From Myxococcales bacterium (GTDB lineage: Bacteria > Myxococcota_A > Polyangia > Haliangiales > Haliangiaceae): 20,707 nt of DNA. The notes under the pieces are model-generated. The model was not told the DNA's origin, did not search any database, and saw nothing but the letters and a program-made list of their open reading frames with translations. Position numbers and translations under genes: made by a program. Shown one piece after another: positions 1 through 7,787 of this stretch (within the stretch, counting starts at the first letter, position 1; the number at the start of each line of letters is the position of its first letter). The stretch is taken from the NCBI GenBank assembly GCA_016716835.1, contig JADJUW010000004.1, positions 1 through 20,707 on the forward strand, read 5' to 3'.

Positions 1-401
1 ATCGCCCACGCGATCTGCCGCGCGTCGCCGGAGGGCAGCGCCTCGGCGATGAGGGGGCGCTGGACGACCATGAGCTTGACGAAATCGAGCACGCCCTCAT
101 CGACGCTCGCCTTGACACGGAAGCACCCCATGTAGGCCACGCTCGCGCCGGTTGCAGTCGGCGACGTGTCCCGCGCCGGGATGCAGTTGGCGGGGCACTT
201 TCCCATCTTGTCGGCCACCGCCCCGCACTGAATCGCGCCGTAATTGTGGGCGCCGACGAAGGGCTTGCACTCGGAAAAACACGTCTCGTGGCGCGAGACG
301 GCCATCAGGCTCTGGACCACCGTAGGCGAGCAGTACGCCTCCCCCTTGAGGGAGACGCACGCGGCCTTGAAAGAGGGGGCGTACTTGCTCGCGTCGATCA
401 T
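1..401 (-). CDS. Endolysin-like peptidoglycan hydrolase, N-terminal part (cut by window edge)
   Basis: The first 133 codons of a gene that runs off the left edge. The start is the ATG at 401, overlapping the TGA of the upstream gene as ATGA. The translation has a lysozyme/glucosaminidase-like pattern. There is a helix ending in SRHET with a candidate catalytic Glu at residue 39, then AHNYGAIQCG (residues 51-60) matching the 'N-x-G-x-I' loop of that fold, then CFRVKASVDEGVLDFVKL (93-110), which resembles the 'F-R-x-Y-x-S-x-x-E-G' segment of such enzymes. It would cleave the cell-wall glycan at the end of infection. Eight cysteines lie within 133 residues (15, 24, 41, 45, 59, 69, 73, 93), unusual for this class. 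There is no signal peptide, so export probably depends on a holin. The neighbouring membrane protein supports a lysis cassette. It could instead be a virion-borne muralytic enzyme. The fold assignment is by motif recognition only. Confidence 0.65.
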   Translation of the reverse strand, partial: MIDASKYAPSFKAACVSLKGEAYCSPTVVQSLMAVSRHETCFSECKPFVGAHNYGAIQCGAVADKMGKCPANCIPARDTSPTATGASVAYMGCFRVKASVDEGVLDFVKLMVVQRPLIAEALPSGDARQIAWA

Positions 402-784
402 CGTCCGCTCCGGTTGTGGCCGATCACGGCGTCCAGCACCTTGTCCAGCTTGCCCTCCAGGCGAGCGAGCCCGGACGTGACCGTGGCCAGCTCCACGCGC
501 CGCTCGGCCAGCTCCACCTGCTGCTCCTGTCGCCCCGTCTCCAGGGTCCGGAGGCGCCGGGAGATCTCCTCGCGGTCCTCGCGGGCCTCGCGGACTTCGC
601 GCTCGCGGCGCTCGCGGTCCTCGCGCTCGCGAGTCTCGTGGGCTTCTTTCTCCTTGTCGCGCGCGGCCTTGCGCTCCTCCTTCTCCTTCTCCGCCTGGCT
701 CTTCCACCAGAGCTGGACGGCGCCGAGGAGCGCGGTGACGAGGAGGGCGACGAGGCCAGGGAGGGAGGAGGCGTTACTTCCCAC
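398..784 (-). CDS. One-TM coiled-coil membrane protein (holin or inner-spanin candidate)
   Basis: A protein of 128 aa starting at GTG 784. An AAGGAG Shine-Dalgarno sits six bases before the GTG, and the start lies inside the end of the upstream gene (11-nt overlap). Residues 8-27 form a single hydrophobic segment (LPGLVALLVTALLGAVQLWW), followed by an extremely charged Glu/Arg/Lys helix from about 29 to 86 and a heptad-like stretch to about 118. This predicts an N-terminal membrane anchor with a long coiled coil. The layout fits an i-spanin (Rz-like) or a one-TM holin next to the endolysin gene. No outer-spanin lipoprotein partner is seen in another frame, which weakens the spanin reading. 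The lysis role is inferred from position and topology; the family is not recognised. Confidence 0.6.
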   Translation of the reverse strand: MGSNASSLPGLVALLVTALLGAVQLWWKSQAEKEKEERKAARDKEKEAHETREREDRERREREVREAREDREEISRRLRTLETGRQEQQVELAERRVELATVTSGLARLEGKLDKVLDAVIGHNRSGR

Positions 785-1145
785 GGATCTCTCCTTCGAT
801 GGTAGCGGTGAGCTTCTTTTCCTCTTCGATGGCCTTGGCGACCGTGAAGCGGAGATCGCCCTGGCGTGAGGCGTCGCCCCCCTTGTCGACCACCACCACG
901 CCCGGCTCGCTGTAGGCCAGCGCCACGCCGCGCCAGACCTTGACGGGTAGCCCCTCGCACGCCTCGGTGAGCCGCGCCGCCTGCTCCGGGGTCCACTGCC
1001 CGGAGTCGACGTAGAGGCCCGGCTCATCGGGGATCGGCGCGAAGGTCAGCCAGTCGGGCAGCGATTTGGCCAGCGCTGCGCGCACGGTCTCCACGTCCTC
1101 CGCGGCGCAGAGGAGATGCAAGCGCACTGTATGGAGCTTGCTCAT
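774..1145 (-). CDS. Hypothetical protein, 123 aa, between fibre and lysis genes
   Basis: A protein of 123 aa with ATG start at 1145 overlapping the preceding stop as ATGA. I do not recognise the family. The sequence alternates short strands and helices (HTVRLHLLCAAEDVETVRAAL, then GLYVDSGQWTPEQAARLTEA), suggesting a small alpha/beta domain, with a Lys/Glu-rich C-terminal helix. It contains the segment SGQWTPEQ, which recurs as SGQWTPDH in the HTH protein encoded at 19222-19680, down to a 17-bp identical DNA stretch. No signal peptide or membrane segment is present. Position between the putative receptor-binding protein and the membrane protein suggests a late function (tail accessory or lysis control), but nothing in the sequence decides this. 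Confidence 0.7.
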   Translation of the reverse strand: MSKLHTVRLHLLCAAEDVETVRAALAKSLPDWLTFAPIPDEPGLYVDSGQWTPEQAARLTEACEGLPVKVWRGVALAYSEPGVVVVDKGGDASRQGDLRFTVAKAIEEEKKLTATIEGEIRGK

Positions 1146-1897
1146 GGTGTCCCCAGCCAGGTGATCAGCGAGGATCGCTCACCCGCCGTGAGGGCGCCGC
1201 TGCCGGTGGAGATTTTGCCCGCGGTGCCGTTGAAATACAGGCTGCCGGCGAATGAGCCGATGTAGGCCGTCGAGGCGACCCCAGCGATCCCGGAGCTACC
1301 CGCGCCGACCGTGGCACTCGCGCCGTCCCACCACGCCTCGTAGGTCGTCGCGCCGTCCCATGTCCATACGAGCGTGTGCGCCGTCGTACCCATCGACGGC
1401 ACCGTGATGCCAGCGCCGCCAGACCCGGTGAGCCCGGCGCCGACGATGATCGACGTGGCCGACTGGATCCGCGTGAGCGAATATTTGCTCGTGGCGCTCC
1501 GCACTAGCGCGAGGAATCGGGTAAACGAGCCGTTATTTGCGAAGTGAACCCCCCACCACTGCGCGCCATCGATCCCCGCCCATGTCGCGCGGAGGTCGTC
1601 GTTCCCGCCGTCGAAAATGGCACCACGGCCACCCCCGAGGCCGGTCGTGGTGACGAGCGGACGGGCGCTATCCGAGGGCGCGTCGAATGGCAGGTCGGTG
1701 CCGTACCGGGTGCGCCACCGCCGGATCGGATCGGTGGCCGCCGTCGCCGGTGTCGTCTGCGCCGTGTCCTGCCACTGGTAGGCAGGATCGGCCACCAGGG
1801 ACCAGGCGTGCCCGGCGATGGCGGTGGGATCCCACGCGGCGCCGCCGCTGGTCGCCTGGAACGGAGGCGCAGGGATCGGAGCCGGGATGAGCGCCAT
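1142..1897 (-). CDS. ConA/LamG-like beta-sandwich tail or receptor-binding protein
   Basis: A protein of 251 aa with ATG at 1897 sharing one base with the preceding stop (TGATG). The N-terminus is Pro/Ala-rich. From about residue 28 the pattern resembles concanavalin A/laminin-G-like domains found in phage fibres: an opening strand (AWSLVADPAYQW), a 'ATDPIRRWRTRYG' segment where related proteins have a 'V..W.D.SG' motif, then AIFDGGNDDLRA (about 93-104), HTLVWTWDG and YIGSFAGSLYFNGTAGKIS near the end. Trp, Thr, Ser and Gly are abundant and Cys is absent, as expected of an extracellular beta sandwich. It lies at the end of the structural block just before the lysis genes, a common place for fibre genes. 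Host-surface glycan binding is inferred. No enzymatic motif is visible. Confidence 0.6.
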   Translation of the reverse strand: MALIPAPIPAPPFQATSGGAAWDPTAIAGHAWSLVADPAYQWQDTAQTTPATAATDPIRRWRTRYGTDLPFDAPSDSARPLVTTTGLGGGRGAIFDGGNDDLRATWAGIDGAQWWGVHFANNGSFTRFLALVRSATSKYSLTRIQSATSIIVGAGLTGSGGAGITVPSMGTTAHTLVWTWDGATTYEAWWDGASATVGAGSSGIAGVASTAYIGSFAGSLYFNGTAGKISTGSGALTAGERSSLITWLGTP

Positions 1898-2187
1898 CAG
1901 ATCCCTCGGAGCAGCACGAGGTTAGCCGCGGACACCGCGGTGCCGGTGGCCATGATTTGGCAGATTTGCGCCCCGTAGTCCTGGCCCGCGACGCCAAGGA
2001 TCTGCGAGCTGTTGCCCGCCTCATCGATGATCGTCACCAGCCCCGCGGCGAGGAAATGGAGCCCGTGCGCGGGAACCTGGAGCTTGAGGGTATCGGAGAG
2101 CGCGGTGCCCGTTGTCCCGTCAGCGAGGAGGACAGACGAAGCGCTTTCACGGATGACAGGAACGAGCTTGGCTAGAAACATTTTCAC
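1897..2187 (-). CDS. Hypothetical small structural protein, 96 aa
   Basis: A protein of up to 96 aa. GTG at 2187 overlaps the upstream TGA as GTGA, but a GAGGAG sits only two bases before that GTG and eight bases before an in-frame ATG at 2181, so the ATG (94 aa) may be the real start. The sequence has a mixed hydrophobic/beta pattern (SSVLLADGTTGTALSDTLKL, HFLAAGLVTIIDEAGNSSQI) and no membrane segment or Cys-rich site. I do not recognise it. Its place between the largest ejection-type protein and the putative receptor-binding protein makes a tail-tip or fibre-attachment role reasonable, as an inference only. Confidence 0.7.
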   Translation of the reverse strand: MKMFLAKLVPVIRESASSVLLADGTTGTALSDTLKLQVPAHGLHFLAAGLVTIIDEAGNSSQILGVAGQDYGAQICQIMATGTAVSAANLVLLRGI

Positions 2188-4649
2188 GGCTCCTCGCTGG
2201 TGAGAGACCAGTCTTTGGTGGTCGAAATGGGGCGCTTCGGGGCACGGACGGGCGCCGGTGGCGACTCCTGCGGAGCCGGGGCGTAGCTCGCCTGGATCGC
2301 CTGGATCGAGGCTGGTGAGAGCGACGGGTGGCCCACCACGCCCAGGAGCTGGGAGAGCTGGAGCGCCTGGCGGTAGGGCAGGGGCTCCGTCCGCTCCGAG
2401 AGCTGCGCCTGCACCTCGGTGCGGATCTGCTGGTAGAGCCCCGGTGCTGCCACCCGGAGCGCCTCGACCTCGACGCGCCGCAGATCGCCACGCTCCAGCG
2501 ACTCCAGGACGCTGAGGGGATCCGCGACCACGCGCGCCGCGGTCACCAGCTCATCGAGCTGGGCCTTCGTCAGCCGGGGCGCCTCCGCCTGGGGCGTGAG
2601 GGTGTTCTTCTGGTTGCCGCTGAGGGGGATCTTGCTCAGCAGGTACGTCGTGGCCCGCTCGCTGGCGGCGAGCTGCCCCCTCAGCGTCGCCGCGACCTCA
2701 GGGGGCGCCGCCGCCATGGCCGCCCCGATGGCCTGGCGCTGTTGCTCCGCGCTCTGCTGGATCGTGGTACGGATCTGCGCCGTCTGCTGTGGCGAGGCGC
2801 CGCCAGGAGGAGCGCGCCGGTCGACCGTGCGGGGCCCCAGGGGGGCAGGGCTCCGGCCGAGCAGCGCGGTGCGGGTCGCAGCGTCCGCAGCGACGACGGG
2901 AGCGAGGCGTTTGGTGGCCTTCGCGCCGCCGCTGAGCATCTTGCCCACGCCCTGCGCGATGGAGTTGTCCACGAGCGAGGCGACCATGCGCGTCTCGCCC
3001 TGGGCGTAGGCCCGGAGCGCCTGGGAGACGACCTGGTCGCCGAAGCGCTTGTTCAGGTTGGCGAGGACCGCGCCCCCGACGCCACCCACGACACCGCCGA
3101 TGGCGGCGCCGACGGGCCCCAGGACCGCGCCGCCCACGGTCGCCCCGAGCGAGGTACCGGTGCCCCCGGCGAGCATCGACGACAGGGAGAAGGTGAGGTT
3201 TTTGGTCTCTGCCTTGACGCCTGTGGCGACGGCGTCCTCGAGCATTTTCGCCGCCGCGTACCGGGTGCGCGCGGTGGCGTACTGGCCGGCGATGTCGCCG
3301 CCGATCTCCCCGCTCACGCGGTTGGCGCCGGTGATGATCTCGTCCTCGATGAGCGAGCGAAACGCCTTGAGGTCCTGCGTCGCCGCGGCGGTGGGGTTCT
3401 TGCGGATGACCTTCCCGAGCTGCGACGACAGGTCGTGCAAGCTCTCGAAGCCAACGCGGTAGTCCTGGAGCTTCTCCAACTGCTGGATTTGCTTGGCCAC
3501 CGCCCGCGCTTCGGCTCCGGCGAACACGTTGGCCTCCAGGGGGGCCAGCACCGTCTCGCGCGCCCTCGACACGATGCCGGAGATGTCGGCGCCCACGCCG
3601 CGCGCGTTGGTGTCGATGGCCTTGAGCGCCTTGCCCATCTCGGCGCCGATCTCCTGGCGCGCCGTCTCGATGCCGGCTTGCATCTCCGCGCGGGACACCA
3701 CCGCGGCCTCGCTCTTCCCGAGGGCCTTGGGCACGTCCCGGATCAGGATGTCGTCCGCCGCCTGGCGAAGCTCCGGGCTCGCATCGAGGATCTTCCCGAT
3801 CTCCTTCTGCGTCCCCCCAGTGCTCTTCAGGGTCTTCTCGCGGGCATACGCGAGCGCGTCATCTGCCAGCGAGCCGGAGCCCCCCGGCACGACCTTGCCG
3901 GCTACCCGTCGGGCTCCAGACGCCACCCCGGACAGGGCCGCCCCCGCGAGCGGGAGAGCGCCACCGAAGGCACCGCCCAGCAGGGCCCCGTGGCCGAACG
4001 CTTCCGCCACCCTCGCCGCGGAGGTCTCGCGCTCCTGGAGGGTGGCCTGCGACAGCTCACGCCCCGCCTCGATGGCGCCCATCTCCGCAGCCCCGACCGC
4101 GGCGCCGGCCAGGGCACGAGCGGCGAGCCCGCCTTCGACGGCGCCCAGCTTCACCGCGCCACGGGTCGCCAGGCTCCCGAGGCCAGCGCCGCCGCCGGTG
4201 GCGAGGAGGCTGGCGATGTTGCCGCCCAGCTCCGTGGCCGTGCTCGTCGCAGGGTTGGCCTCCTGGAGCTGCCGGAGCCCCCCGGGCAGGGTGGGGTCGA
4301 TGGCGCCGGCTACCACGTCGCTGAGGCCCAGCGTGGCCCCGCGGGCGAGCCCCGCCGCGGCGGCTGCCGCCTGCCCCGCACCGCCGCCGTACACCTGGCG
4401 CTCCTGGTCCGCGAGCAGGGTGCCGCGGTCGATGACGTCGCCGCCGCCGCTGCGGATCACCTCCTCGGCGCGCTGCGGGTCCAGCTCGGCCGCGGTCCCG
4501 TCCGGGAGGCGCACCGGTACCCCGCGGAAGTTCGGTTGGTTCTTCGAGACGGTGTAGCCGTTGGCGAGGTAGTCCCGCAGCGTGTCACCGCCGGTGCGGT
4601 ACTCCTGCCCATCGGGCCCGGTGACGTAGACCTCTGCGGGATCGGCCAT
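2184..4649 (-). CDS. Large internal virion / DNA-ejection protein candidate, 821 aa
   Basis: A protein of 821 aa with ATG at 4649 in a TGATG overlap with the preceding stop. The N-terminal ~60 residues form a compact alpha/beta module (VYVTGPDGQEYRTGGDTL). After that the protein is dominated by Ala/Gly. Hydrophobic Gly-rich stretches lie at about 75-100, 143-196, 216-250 and especially 490-530, where GAAIGGVVGGVGGAVLANL is a glycine-zipper-like, membrane-active candidate. Between them are amphipathic helices with conserved-looking charged residues (about 260-470), and the C-terminus is Pro-rich. This resembles podovirus internal core/ejection proteins, which are carried in the capsid and inserted into the host envelope with the DNA. 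No transglycosylase motif is evident, unlike T7 gp16. Assignment rests on composition, size and position after the nozzle-like gene. Confidence 0.6.
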   Translation of the reverse strand: MADPAEVYVTGPDGQEYRTGGDTLRDYLANGYTVSKNQPNFRGVPVRLPDGTAAELDPQRAEEVIRSGGGDVIDRGTLLADQERQVYGGGAGQAAAAAAGLARGATLGLSDVVAGAIDPTLPGGLRQLQEANPATSTATELGGNIASLLATGGGAGLGSLATRGAVKLGAVEGGLAARALAGAAVGAAEMGAIEAGRELSQATLQERETSAARVAEAFGHGALLGGAFGGALPLAGAALSGVASGARRVAGKVVPGGSGSLADDALAYAREKTLKSTGGTQKEIGKILDASPELRQAADDILIRDVPKALGKSEAAVVSRAEMQAGIETARQEIGAEMGKALKAIDTNARGVGADISGIVSRARETVLAPLEANVFAGAEARAVAKQIQQLEKLQDYRVGFESLHDLSSQLGKVIRKNPTAAATQDLKAFRSLIEDEIITGANRVSGEIGGDIAGQYATARTRYAAAKMLEDAVATGVKAETKNLTFSLSSMLAGGTGTSLGATVGGAVLGPVGAAIGGVVGGVGGAVLANLNKRFGDQVVSQALRAYAQGETRMVASLVDNSIAQGVGKMLSGGAKATKRLAPVVAADAATRTALLGRSPAPLGPRTVDRRAPPGGASPQQTAQIRTTIQQSAEQQRQAIGAAMAAAPPEVAATLRGQLAASERATTYLLSKIPLSGNQKNTLTPQAEAPRLTKAQLDELVTAARVVADPLSVLESLERGDLRRVEVEALRVAAPGLYQQIRTEVQAQLSERTEPLPYRQALQLSQLLGVVGHPSLSPASIQAIQASYAPAPQESPPAPVRAPKRPISTTKDWSLTSEEP

Positions 4650-5512
4650 CAGCGCACAACCTTCGTGGCGCCCGCCTGCCGGAGCTGGTTCTCGTACTTG
4701 ATCCGCATGGTGCCGCGGAGTTGCTCGAACGCCTGCACGCCATCGGGCCCGATGATGCCCTGCTGGTTGGCGATCTTTTTCATGTCCTCCAGCTCGCTCG
4801 GGTTCACCACGCCGGAGTTCAGCAGCGACCCGCCGAGGACGCCCGCGAGGGCCTTCACGTTGGCGGTGATGATCGCGTTCTCGCGCACCTTGTCCTTGAG
4901 GCCCCGGGCTTCCTTGATCTCGCGGAGGAGCTTGTCCACGACGGCCAGGCCCGCGGCGTTCTCCCGGAGAACCTGCACGTCCTTCTCCGGTGTCCCTGGA
5001 CGCGCCGCCCACAGGTCCTCGCGCTTGCCGTCCGGTGAGACGTAGTTGAACGCCAGCCCGCCGAAGTCCTTCTCGACGCGGCGCCGCTCTTCGCGCAGAT
5101 CCTTGCGCTCGTCCGTCTCCGCGGCGTCGCTCGCCTTGCCCGTGTCGGCCATGAGGGCGAGGCGCTTCATCGGGTCGTAATCGCTCTTGCTCTCGGTGCG
5201 GGTGCGCACGACTTCCTTGCGGGTCATCGCGTACTTGTCCCCCAGCGCAAGGCGCTCCGCGGCGAGCGCGTGCATGACCTTCGCGCGCTCCAGATCGAAG
5301 GTGGACGGCGTGCGGTAGCCCCCGGGCTCGAAGGTGCGCGGGTTGGCCGTGGACCGTGCGCTGAGGTCATCGAGGGCGCCCATCTGGGTCATGAGCGGCG
5401 GCGGCTGCGGGGGGTTCACGGCCTCCTGCGCCAGCCTCGCCCCGAGGGCCTCCGCGGGCGTGTCGGGAAGCTGCTGGCGGGCCCACTCCATGTAGTCTTC
5501 GCGGGGGCTCAT
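4649..5512 (-). CDS. Helical virion protein, possible internal core/ejection component, 287 aa
   Basis: A protein of 287 aa, start ATG at 5512 in an ATGA overlap with the upstream gene. It opens with an acidic segment (MSPREDYMEWARQQLPDTPA), then a Pro-rich linker near residues 33-40, then mostly charged alpha-helix. A strongly charged stretch (TDERKDLREERRRVEKDFGG) at about 135-155 may be coiled coil. The C-terminal third (NAIITANVKALAGVLGGSLL, then a helical end) is more hydrophobic. No enzyme motif, signal peptide or clear membrane segment is visible. Its position between two other Ala/Pro-rich late proteins and its lack of beta-structure make an internal virion protein likely. The family is not recognised. 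Confidence 0.55.
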   Translation of the reverse strand: MSPREDYMEWARQQLPDTPAEALGARLAQEAVNPPQPPPLMTQMGALDDLSARSTANPRTFEPGGYRTPSTFDLERAKVMHALAAERLALGDKYAMTRKEVVRTRTESKSDYDPMKRLALMADTGKASDAAETDERKDLREERRRVEKDFGGLAFNYVSPDGKREDLWAARPGTPEKDVQVLRENAAGLAVVDKLLREIKEARGLKDKVRENAIITANVKALAGVLGGSLLNSGVVNPSELEDMKKIANQQGIIGPDGVQAFEQLRGTMRIKYENQLRQAGATKVVR

Positions 5513-6915
5513 CGGATGTCCTTGGTGGCGCGGGGGCCGCGGAGGGTCTGGAGGGTGCGACGCTCCTCCTCCTGGAGCTGCCGGAGCACCGCCGGGTCCA
5601 TCGAGGGACGCACCGGCGCGGGTGGTGGCGGGGCTCGTGGTGGCACGGCGCCGGCCGGGGCGGTCCGGAGCCCTCCGGGCCCCTGCGACGCGCTCATGCC
5701 GGCCTGCATGGCAGCCATCCCGGAGGCATCCGCGGGGCCGCGCGTCACGTCGCGGGCGGCCACCTTGCCTTCGAGCGCGGCGAGGGCCTTGATGTCCCCC
5801 TGGAGCCGGGCCAGATCGGCCTTGTCCTTCGGGGTGAGGGCCTTCTTCGTGGACAGGGCCTTGACCTTCTGCTCCGTCTCCTGCCGCACCGCCGCAACCG
5901 CCTGCGGGGCGACGCCGGCCGCGGGGTTCTGCTGGTTCTTCTGGAACCACGCGGCGAACTCCGCGGCCTCGCGAGGGGGCAGCCCGCGCGAGGCCACGCC
6001 CGCGATCTGGCGGTTGATGCGGTCCAACTGCCGCACCTCGAAGTCGTCGAGCTGACGACGGTAGAGATCCCAATATTCACCCGTTAGCCCCTTCTTTTTC
6101 TCCAGGCTGGCGAGCTTCTTCGCCTTCTTGTCCTGCCACTTCGCATACAGGTCATCGAAGTACCCGGCGGCAACCTCCGGCGTGGAGAAAGCAGCGGCGA
6201 TGCCGCCGAGGACGGCGAAGATCGCTTGCTTCTCCGTCCGGGTTTCCCAGAAGCCTTCCTTCTTGTTCTCTTCGTCGATCTCGCGCCCGATCTGCTGCAT
6301 GGCCTCCATGCGCCGCGCGTCGCTCTGCTGCCGGAGCGCTCCGGTCTGCGCCGTCAGTTCGTCAGCGGCCGCCGCTCGCTTGGGCTCCAGGTAGCTCGCC
6401 AGCGCCGCGCCGCGCTCGCGTTCGTCGATCTGGCGCATCTCGCCACGAGCCACGCCCAGCCGTAGCGCGCGCTCCTCGTCCACGAGGGCCGGATCGATGG
6501 CCTTGCCCTCCAGGGTGACGTTGGTGTCCTTCTCGCTGGCGCTTTGCGTGGCCGTGAGGTCGCGCCGGGTGAGCTTCGCAAGGTCGTCGTTGAGCTTGCC
6601 GCTGCGGTCCTGGCGAGGGGCGGGCGCCGGCATCGGTGGAGCCCCACGAGGGATGGGCGGCGCCACCGGAGGGCGCGTGTCCGCGGGGGGGCCAGGAGGG
6701 CCCATCGGCGGGGGCGTGTCCGCTCGGCTCATCATCTCGCCGGAGGTCGCGTTGTTGTCCGCCAGCCGCATGTCCTCGCGCTCCGGGATGGTCAGCACGA
6801 ACCGATCCGCAGCGCCTCCCTGGGGCAGCGTCAGCTCGTCGCCCTCGGCGCCGTAGAGCTTGTAGATGGGCACGCCCTGGGCGTTCGTCTCGCGCTTGTA
6901 GCTGTTGTACGGCAT
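5509..6915 (-). CDS. Pro-rich, coiled-coil internal virion protein candidate, 468 aa
   Basis: A protein of 468 aa, ATG at 6915 sharing one base with the previous stop (TGATG). The N-terminal ~60 residues look folded (PIYKLYGAEGDELTLPQGGA). Residues about 66-100 are almost pure Pro/Gly/Ala (PPPMGPPGPPADTRPPVAPP), then comes a long charged helical region to about 225. A short hydrophobic segment (KQAIFAVLGGIAAAFST) lies near 227-243, followed by a Lys-rich helix (AKKLASLEKKKG), more Ala/Gln/Lys-rich helix, and a second Pro-rich stretch near 420-435. This alternation of disordered Pro-rich linkers, helices and one membrane-capable segment is typical of proteins ejected from podovirus heads. It is part of the same overlapping run as the 290-, 287- and 821-aa proteins. 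Function is inferred. Confidence 0.55.
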   Translation of the reverse strand: MPYNSYKRETNAQGVPIYKLYGAEGDELTLPQGGAADRFVLTIPEREDMRLADNNATSGEMMSRADTPPPMGPPGPPADTRPPVAPPIPRGAPPMPAPAPRQDRSGKLNDDLAKLTRRDLTATQSASEKDTNVTLEGKAIDPALVDEERALRLGVARGEMRQIDERERGAALASYLEPKRAAAADELTAQTGALRQQSDARRMEAMQQIGREIDEENKKEGFWETRTEKQAIFAVLGGIAAAFSTPEVAAGYFDDLYAKWQDKKAKKLASLEKKKGLTGEYWDLYRRQLDDFEVRQLDRINRQIAGVASRGLPPREAAEFAAWFQKNQQNPAAGVAPQAVAAVRQETEQKVKALSTKKALTPKDKADLARLQGDIKALAALEGKVAARDVTRGPADASGMAAMQAGMSASQGPGGLRTAPAGAVPPRAPPPPAPVRPSMDPAVLRQLQEEERRTLQTLRGPRATKDIR

Positions 6916-7787
6916 CAGGTCGCTCCTCCCTTGGCGGCGCCCGCGGCGCCCGCGGCAGCGTTTTCGATGAGGCGCTGCCGCCGCGCGCGCTCGGCTTCGG
7001 CAAGCTCGGCGTTCTTCACTTGAGCGAGCATCGATGCCTCCTGGTTGCCCGCCGCAGCGCCCGTCTGCCCCTGGTAGATCTGGCCCATCGCCCCCGTGCG
7101 CGCGTCGAGGTACCGGCCCCCGCGCGCCTCGTCGTAGGCCCTGCCCTGGTAGTCGCCGGAGCGCATCTGTCCCGCGAGCCCGGCCCGCTGCCCAGCGATG
7201 CCGGCGCGGGCGCCCATCGCGGCGAGCTGCTCTTGCGCTCCAATGCGCGCGGCTTCGGCGCTGGCTTGCTGCTGGGCCTGCGCGCCGGTTTGCTGGGCCA
7301 TGCGTTGCGCGAGAAGCTGGTTCCCTCCGCCGCCGCGAGCCGAGGCCGCCATCTGGTTGGCCTGCTGCTGGGCCACGTCGGCGCCCTGCATGGCCATCTG
7401 TCGCCCCACGCTGGGCCCGCGCCCGGCGGCGAGGTCGGCGTACTGCTGGTCGAGGGCGCCGAACTCCCCGAACACCTGGTTTTCCAGCCCGCGGGCCTCG
7501 TTGGCCTGGCGCTGCGCCTCTTCGGCGGCCTGGAACGCGGCGTACTCGCCGCCCCCCAGCTCGCTGAGGTAGCGCTGCTCAGCGAGCGCGTTGCCGCCCA
7601 TGTACGCCCGCTCCCGAGGGGTCGGCGCGATGTTCTTCTTTTTCTTGCCGAACCACCCGCCGACGGTGCCCCCCAGCGCTCCTCCGAGACCAGCACCGAC
7701 GGCTGCGCCCATCGGCCCTCCGAGGACAAGACCCGCGCCTCCGCCGAGGACTGTACCTACAAGCTGCCCGTTGGACTCTGCGCTCAT
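6915..7787 (-). CDS. Glycine-zipper membrane-active internal virion protein (T7 gp14-like organisation), 290 aa
   Basis: A protein of 290 aa, ATG at 7787 in an ATGA overlap with the nozzle-like gene. Residues 9-47 form an almost unbroken Gly/Ala/Val hydrophobic segment with repeated GxxxG spacing (GGPMGAAVGAGLGGALGGTV), ended by KKKK at 48-51. The rest is Ala/Gln/Arg-rich helix, including MAMQGADVAQQQANQMAAS. A small protein with an N-terminal Gly-rich membrane segment, a basic stop and a Gln/Ala coiled-coil body, placed directly after the tail nozzle gene, matches the layout of T7 gp14, the first ejected internal virion protein, which forms an outer-membrane pore. I see no sequence identity to gp14; the match is in architecture and synteny. 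Confidence 0.6.
   Translation of the reverse strand: MSAESNGQLVGTVLGGGAGLVLGGPMGAAVGAGLGGALGGTVGGWFGKKKKNIAPTPRERAYMGGNALAEQRYLSELGGGEYAAFQAAEEAQRQANEARGLENQVFGEFGALDQQYADLAAGRGPSVGRQMAMQGADVAQQQANQMAASARGGGGNQLLAQRMAQQTGAQAQQQASAEAARIGAQEQLAAMGARAGIAGQRAGLAGQMRSGDYQGRAYDEARGGRYLDARTGAMGQIYQGQTGAAAGNQEASMLAQVKNAELAEAERARRQRLIENAAAGAAGAAKGGAT

Noticed and set aside
97..360. 87-codon minus-strand frame overlapping the endolysin
   Set aside because: The endolysin frame has the coherent protein pattern; this one is an Arg-rich shadow.
2328..5045. 905-codon plus-strand open frame opposite the 821-aa and 287-aa genes
   Set aside because: Antisense shadow: the high G/C third positions of the minus-strand genes suppress stops in this frame; composition is Arg/Gly/Leu/His-rich with no fold pattern.
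7632..7650. T-rich run on the plus strand resembling a terminator tail
   Set aside because: It encodes the KKKK stretch of the minus-strand 290-aa protein and has no GC stem before it on the relevant strand.
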